Shown here: positions 11,501 through 19,500 of the stretch, piece after piece | Layout: the number at the start of each line of letters is the position of its first letter | Numbering within the stretch: position 1 is the first letter of the stretch | NCBI RefSeq assembly: GCF_037325665.1 | Contig: NC_090261.1 | Coordinates: forward strand, 1,718,250 to 1,782,249 | Reading direction: 5' to 3' | Source of the DNA: Littorina saxatilis | Lineage: Eukaryota; Mollusca; Gastropoda; Littorinimorpha; Littorinidae | DNA: 64,000 bases | Notes under the pieces: model-generated | The model's input: only the letters and a program-made list of their open reading frames with translations | Told to the model about the DNA's origin: nothing | Database searches by the model: none | Translations under genes and position numbers: made by a program

Positions 11501-14500
11501 CAGACAGACAGACAGACAGACAGACAGAGAGAGCTGACCGGTACAACAATGACAAGAGAACTGACCACTTGAAGGTCGGTGTGGGGGTAGTGTAGGTGTC
11601 CCATCATGGTCAGGGAGCAGAGCAAGGGGTACATGTCTTTCTTGGTGTGATTCCACTTGCTGGCCAGTATGCGTACCCTCACCCGCCGGTCAAACGCCGC
11701 TTCCCTCAGTGCATCGTCGATCACTGGCCAGTACCTGCGCAAGTCACAAACATAACACTAAATCAAATAGCTAAAAAAATAAAACAATTTGCTTGAGTAT
11801 TTCAAGAGTAATTCTCCATGGCTGAGTACGTGAGGATTAAATGTTATGCGAATGATATCTTGAATTCTTAACTAAGACATCTGAACATTCAAGTTGATTT
11901 CCATCAATAAATACTGTAATTTGATTGAACCATGTGGACTACAGCCTGTGTATTTTTAGTGAAGTACAAGGAATATTCCTCACATCTTTGCTAAAGTTGA
12001 ACAAAACTGACAACACTAACAAAACAAGTCGCGTAAGGCGAAAATACAACATTTAGTCAAGTAGCTGTCGAACTCACAGAATGAAACTGAACGCAACGCA
12101 ACGCAGCAAGACCGTATACTCGTAGCATCGTCACTCCACCGCCCGTGGCAAAGGCAGTGCCAGTGGAATTGACAAGAAGAGCGGGGTATTCGTTGCGCTG
12201 AGAAGGATAGCACGCTTTTCTGTACCTCTCTTCGTTTTAACTTTCTGAGCGTGTTTTTAATCCAAACATATCATATCTATATGTTTTTGGAATCAGGAAC
12301 CCACAAGGAATAAGATGAAAGTGTTTTTAAATTGATTTCGAAAAAAAAATTTTGATAATAATTTTTATATATTTAATTTTCAGAGCTTGTTGTTAATCCA
12401 AATATAACATATTTATATGTTTTTGGAATCAGCAAATGATGGAGAATAAGATGAACGTAAATTTGGATCGTTTTATAAAATAAATATTTTTTTTACAATT
12501 TTCAGATTTTTAATGACCAAAGTCATTAATTAATTTTTAAGCCACCAAGCTGAAATGCAATACCGAAGTCCAGGCTTCGTCGAATATTACTTGACCAAAA
12601 TTTCAACCAATTTGGTTGAAAAATGAGGGCGTGACAGTGCCGCCTCAACTTTCACGAAAAGACGGATATGACGTCATCAGACATTTATCGAAAAAATGAA
12701 AAAAACGTCTGGGGATTTCATACCCAGGAACTCTAATGTCAAATTTCATAAAGATCGGTCCAGTAGTTTAGTCTGAATCGCTCTACACACACACACAGAC
12801 ATACATACACCACGACCCTCGTCTCGATTCCCCCCTCTACGTTAAAACATTTAGTCAAAACTTGACTAAATGTAAAGAGACACTGAATGGTCTTACTTAG
12901 TAGTGTTAATGAGATGAAAATATCCTTTTCATGAAAAGAATACCCATGATTCCCAGGGAGTTCATTTCCGCCAAGTTCCATGCTATGCGGTAATCATGCT
13001 TCCAGAGACAGGTGGAGGTTGTACTCACCTATTATGGGCCAGGTAGAGAGAGGAGGGACTGTAGTCCATGACAGCAATGTTGATAAACTCCTTAGCGTTT
13101 TTGATAACATCAAGGATGGCATCAAGGTCCTTTGTACGCCCCTCTGGGCAAAAGTCAGGAGGTGAGCTCTGCAATTTAGGAGGGTAAAGTACAGCATGGC
13201 GTTCTCTGAATCAAGAGGGACTGAACAAAGTTGTTGGGCTGGATATGATGTGTGTGAGTGTGGTTAAATAAGGTGCTTCAAAACAAACTTGTACTTCAAA
13301 GAATACAATGGTGCTGAAAAATTGTGATACATTTAGTCCACAAATGAATAAAAGCACACATTTGAAGCACACATTTGAAGCACACATTTGAAGCACACAG
13401 CCACAACAAACGTCATTTTCATACCTCTTGTTTTAAGACGTTCTGTCTCAATATTAGGTTTCCTTACATTTGTTTTCTCTTCATAATGTATTATAATCTT
13501 TCTCTTGATAATGTTTTATAATCTACCTCCATTTAAAGACTTCACAGTAAGTAGTGCACAATGTTTTCTCTTGATAATGTTTTATAATCTACCTCCATAT
13601 AAAGACTTCACAGTAAGTAGGGCACAATTTGTTTGTAAAGCGCAGTTCATGCAAGTCATAAAGGATAAAAATGCAACAGTGACATAACTCTGTAGCCAAA
13701 CGTTGAACCTACAGATACATAATCAGAGACGTGTGTCATTGTTCTTTGTTACAACATGCTAACAGGTGTGTAGAACATGCTAACAGGTGTGTAGAACATG
13801 CTAACAGGTGTGTAGAACATGCTAACAGGTGTGTAGAACATGCTAACAGGTGTGTAGAACATGCTAACAGGTGTGTAGAACATGCTAACAGGTGTGTACA
13901 ACATGCTAACAGGTGTGTAGAACATGCTAACAGGTGTGTACAACATGCTAACAGGTGTGTACAACATGCTAACAGGTGTGTACAACATGCTAACAGGTGT
14001 GTACAACATGCTAACAGGTGTGTACAACATGCTAACAGGTGTGTAGAACATGCTAACAGGTGTGTAGAACAGGTACGTACAGACAGGTAGACAGGCGCCG
14101 TTGTGTCGTTGAAGCGGACGTCCATGGGGTTGGTGACGTTGATGTCGGTGTTGAAGTCAGAGGGCCAGGTGTCGGGGATGGTGTTTTTGGGGTCACCCAG
14201 GTACCAGTAGACGTCAAAGATGTTCTGCAGGTTGGCCGCCAGACTGGAACAGTTCTGGACCAGCACGCCTAGTTCCTTCACCTGTCACCGCACAGCCAAA
14301 CCAGCGATCAGTCACAGACAAGGGGTGAACAGGGGAATAGACGGAAATTTCTGATTGGAGTTAAAGTGTGTAAACAATTCGCTTAGGCAATCACTTCTTT
14401 CTTTCTTTATTTGGTGTTTAACGTCGTTTTCAACCACGAAGGTTATATCGCGACGAGGGAAAGGGGGGAGATGGGATAGGGGAAAGGGGGGAGATGGGAT

Positions 14501-14743
14501 AGAGCCACTTGTTAAGTGTTTCTTGTTCACAAAAGCACTAATAAAAAAATTGCTCCAGGGGCTTGCAACGTAGTACAATATATGACCTTACTGGGAGAAT
14601 GCAAGTTTCCAGTACAAAGGACTAAACATTTCTTACATACTGCTTGACTAAAATCTTTACAAACATTGACTATATTCTATACAAGAACCACTCAACAAGG
14701 GTAAAAGGAGAAACAGAATCCGTTAGTCGCCTCTTACGACATG

Positions 14744-14775
<32 letters not shown>

Positions 14776-16562
14776 AGAAATAAGGATGTGGAAAAGAAGA
14801 CTTTTGGTAAGTGAAATAAAGGTGATGGATCCAGTCAGGTAGAAATAAGACAACAAGAAAAGAATTGGAAAACTGCAGGGAATAGTAGGGAGAGTTTTCT
14901 TGGAAGGAAATATAGGTGAAAGGACTGGTAAGGCAGAAATAAGACAAAAGAAGAGAAGTAAAGGGGTGGGGTAGCTCTGTGGAAACACTCCCGCCGCGTG
15001 AAGGCGACCCCATGGGAGCAATCACTTCTGACATGCCATCGCTCAAAAGTCTGGTACATCTCTAAATTCACATACATTCTCTTTGTTTTGCCCCTCCATC
15101 TATAACTTTACTTTTTGCCAGGGAAAAAGCTTACCAGCCTTTGCTCAACAGTTCTATTTATCTCTAAAAGCTCAGGTGACATTGCACAGCCAACAGTTAT
15201 TTCCCATATAAGTGGAAACAATAAAAAAAAAAAAGTCTTGCTATATTCCTCATTTTACAAAGGTACCCTGCGCAATTACTTTTAACCACAGGGAAAAGAC
15301 ATGAGAATTGTAGAGCAAGAACTTTGAAGGAGTATGTCTTAACTCAAATCACACCATGGAAGACTTTGAACGCCAGTGAGTCTAACACGATGCTGCTGAA
15401 AGTGACAGACCTGTGTGAGTGATCTCCAGTCCAGGTTAGCACTGCCGATGTAAAAGTGTTTGCCATCCACCAGCCAGAACTTGGTGTGCAGGATGCCCTT
15501 GTCCATCAGACGGGTAAAGTTCACTGTGCGCACTTCCACCGTGTGACCTGCACACACATTGCACATCATTAGGACTGAAAATGTTGCCACTCTGCGCCTT
15601 CTTCGCTTGCCCTAACACTAACAATAATTGTACTTTCACTTGTACAACTCGTGGAATAGCAATGGATACATGGATTACAATCCTTTGCTCCATTCTCACC
15701 TTTACTTAAAGTCACTTCCTTTATCCTGACATCACAAATAATACCAAAATATGATCCAAACTGAACGGTATGGCAGGAGCAGGGATGCCTTACAGTGCTT
15801 TTCCCAATGGTCAGCACATCTCTCTCTCTTTTGCTCCTTCATTTGACTTTTCTTCCCCCAGTACACAGGTGTCCTGTTTAGTTTTCTCCACCTAAACACC
15901 TTACCTGACCCTTGGCCTTTCTGCGAGAGGATAGCCGTGTCGTTGTTCTCAGCGTTCTGCACGATCCTCAGAGACAAGTTACGATTCCCCACATTCAGCA
16001 GTGAATGAAAGATGTCCTCTCCCTGAAAAACACAATACAAAATGTCAATGTTTGTGCACTGCAAGGCTATAATGTCTCCACTCCAGCAGTGACTGAAAGA
16101 TGTCCTCTCCCTGAAAAACACAATACAAAGTGTCAATGTTTGTGCACTGCAAGGCTATAATGTCTCCACTCCAGCAGTGACTGAAAGATGTCCTCTCCCT
16201 GAAAAACACAATACAAAATGTCAATGTTTGTGCACTGCAAGTGCAAGGCTATAATGTCTCCACTCCAGCAGTGAATGAAAGATGTCCTCTCCCTGAAAAA
16301 CACAATACAAAATGTCAATGTTTGTGCACTGCAAGTGCAAGGCTATAATGTCTCCACTCCAGCAGTGACTGAAAGATGTCCTCTCCGTGAAAAACACAAT
16401 ACAAAGTGTCAATGTTTGTGCACTGCAAGGCTATAATGTCTCCACTCCAGCAGTGACTGAAAGATGTCCTCTTCTTCTTCTTCTTCCATATTGTGACCAC
16501 GGTCATTTTGGCTGACCATTATGTCACATTGTGGAGGGTTGCAGATTCCAAAGAGTGAGAAG

Positions 16563-16597
<35 letters not shown>

Positions 16598-19500
16598 AGC
16601 TAGAATCTACTGGGGGCTGGGGAGTTCCTGCACAATGCAGGAACTCGACTCCTGCGCAGTGCAGGAGTCTGGGGCCTGGGGGTGTGAGAGGAGGAGGGAT
16701 GAAGGGGTCTCGTTCCAGTCCCTGATTGTTCTTGGGAGGAAGCTGTTCTTTCTGTAGTTTGTTCTCGCTGGGATCCGCTTGAATTGCTGTCTCTCTGTGG
16801 GGACTCCTCTTCTAGCCCTTGGGGCGAGTAGGTGTAGCTCCTCGCACCTCACATGTGCGGATCCCGATGTGATCTTCTTCAGCATGGAGAGCCTGGCCTC
16901 TTTCCTGCGTTCTTCTAGCGAGGGCCACTCTAGTTCGTTGAGCATGTCGTCCACGCTGGCCGTCTGTTTGTGTCTGTTGAGAACAAAACGAGCTGCCCTA
17001 CGCTGCACTTTTTCAATCTGACTGACCTCTTTGATCTTGTGCGGGTCCCAGACTGTGCAAGCGTACTCGACTATTGGTCGGACAAGTGATTTGTAGGCTA
17101 GTTCTTTTGTCTTTGGAGATCCGATTTTCAGGTTTCTCCTCAGCATGCCTAGTGCACTGTTGGCTTTGGCACACACGTTGTTGATGTGTTTGTCCCAACC
17201 TGCATCTTTCTGAATGGTGACGCCCAGGTATTTGATGGCGTCCACCGACTCCAGCTGGTGGTCATGGAGCACGTAGTCGTGGGGCTTGGTTGTTCTGCTT
17301 CGAGTCATTGGGAGGGTGTTGCATTTGTCAGGATGGAATGACATTTCCCACTCTTCTTCCCATGCTTCTAAGCTTCGCAGATCGTCCTGGAGACTCTCGT
17401 GGTCTTGTTGAGAAGTCACTGGCCTGTTCAGCATGGTGTCGTCTGCAAACAGGCGCGAGCTTGAAGTGACTCTGTCCGGTAGGTCATTGATGTAGGCTAG
17501 GAAGAGGCATGGGCCCAGCACAGATCCTTGGGGTACTCCTGACTTGACGTCAGTATAGTCAGACTCTGCCCCTTCCACGACGACTGACTGGCGGCGCCCA
17601 CTGAGGAAGCTCCCGATCCAGTCGTTGACCTTTCCTCGGACACCATAGTGGTGGAGTTTATGGCACAGTAAACTGTGGTTGACTTTGTCAAATGCCTTGG
17701 CAAAATCCATGACAACTATATTAGTCTGGAGGCTTTTTTCTAAGTTGGTTGTGAGTTCCTCAAAGAGTTCAAGCAGTTGGGTTTCACATGAACGACCTTT
17801 TCTGAACCCATGTTGTTCTTCGCACAGTATCTTGTTGGACTCGAGATGACTCATGATGCTGCTGACCAGAATGTGCTCCATCACCTTGCACGAAACGCTT
17901 GTGAGAGAAATTGGGCGGTAGTTCATTGGGTCATAATGCTCGCCCTTTTTGAATACTGGGGCGACATGGGCAGTCTTCCAGTCATCCGGGACGGACCCTG
18001 AGCGGAGTGATTCCTGGAAGATGGTCGTCAGTGCTGGTGAAACTTCGGGTGCGAGCTCTCTGAGGACACGGGGGGATAGGTCGTCTGGGCCAGTTGCTTT
18101 GGTGGGATCCAGGTTCAGAAGGAGTTTTTCAACTCCCTTCTTTGAGATGGAGATTTCATCCATGGCGGGAAAAGATTCCTGGTCGCTGGACATGGTGCAT
18201 TTCGTCTGGAACTCCTCGCTGGTGTAGGTGCGTCCGTCACTGAATGCTTTGTAGAACTGGTCATTCAGGACATTCGCCTTCTGCTTAGAGTCAGTGACTA
18301 GGCGCCCCTTGTTTTTCAAAGGAGGTATCCCGGATGAAGTGGAGCGTTGATGTTTCATGTAGGTCCAGAAGCGTTTTGTTGATGGTAGAGAGTCAGCTTC
18401 TTCTTTGGAAGGAGTGAAAAGGTTGCTTATGTACTCCCAGTATGCTTTGCGGATGCCCTTCTGTACATCTCTTCTGAGATACTTAACCTCAGTCCTCAGT
18501 GCGTCTGTGTTCTGTTTCTTCATCTTTTTGTATTTTCTGTTTTTCTTTCTGATCAGCCTTCTTAGGGATGGTGTGATCCATGGTTGTTTGTCTTTTTTCC
18601 TTGGTCTTTTGTGTGGGATGTTCTTCTTCACGCTCTGTAGCAGGTCTGTTTTGAAAACAGTCCACAGCTCATTCACCGTACTATCTGTACTCTTTTCGGC
18701 TATCTTCTTCTGTAGCTCCCGCATGTCTTCCTTCATCTGTTCCCAGTTAGCTTTGCTATACAAGGGGATAGGTCTCGCACACCCGTTCTTGAGGCTGATC
18801 TTGGTTGCTAGTTCAAAGTAGACGATGTCGTGGTCAGAGAGTCCTGGCACCATCTCCACACGGGAGATGAGGCCTGGTGCGTTTGTGAGGACAAGGTCCA
18901 GGGTGTTTTCCAGTCTAGTGGGCTTGTTCACCATCTGTTCCAGGTTTTGTTCACTGATCATGTCCATGAAGTCCTGGTGGAGCTGGGGGTGGGGCACTGG
19001 TGTCTTCATGGTCATGGGGCTTGTTGTCCAGTCAAAACCAGGGAAGTTAAAGTCTCCTGCTATGATGATGTTTGTGCGCTTGATCTTGCATGCTTTCTTG
19101 AGTGACGTCTCAAACTGTTTGAGGCTATCTTCGTCTGCTACGTTAGGGCGGTAGTATGCGCATATGTGAGTGGATTTCATGCTTTTGCTGAGGAGTTTAA
19201 CCCAGAGGATTTCACAGTCTGTTTGGAGCTCACTGACCACAGTGGCCTGAAACTCCTCTCTCGCTGCTATCAAAACACCTCCTCCTCCTCTGCGTCTGTC
19301 TCTTCTCATCACACTGTAGCAGTCTGGCATGAACTCATTGTTCGTGACAGAGTTGTCAAGCCAGGTTTCTGTGCCAATGATAACATCTGGCTTGGTGGAG
19401 TCTATGAGATTAAGGATCTCAGCTCTCTTGCCCACCACAGAGCGGAAGTTAACATTCAAAATTCTGAGTGGCCTATCTTTGTATAAGTTGTTTTGTCTAG

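Noticed and set aside
10696-11742. Long open frames on both strands across the 30-bp and 34-bp arrays
   Set aside because: They come from repeat periodicity; the real coding part here is only PLD exon 7 (11566-11734).
13731-14281. 181-codon protein with a CSTHLLA repeat domain fused to PLD sequence
   Set aside because: The repeat part is the intronic 21-bp array read past the splice donor at 14080.
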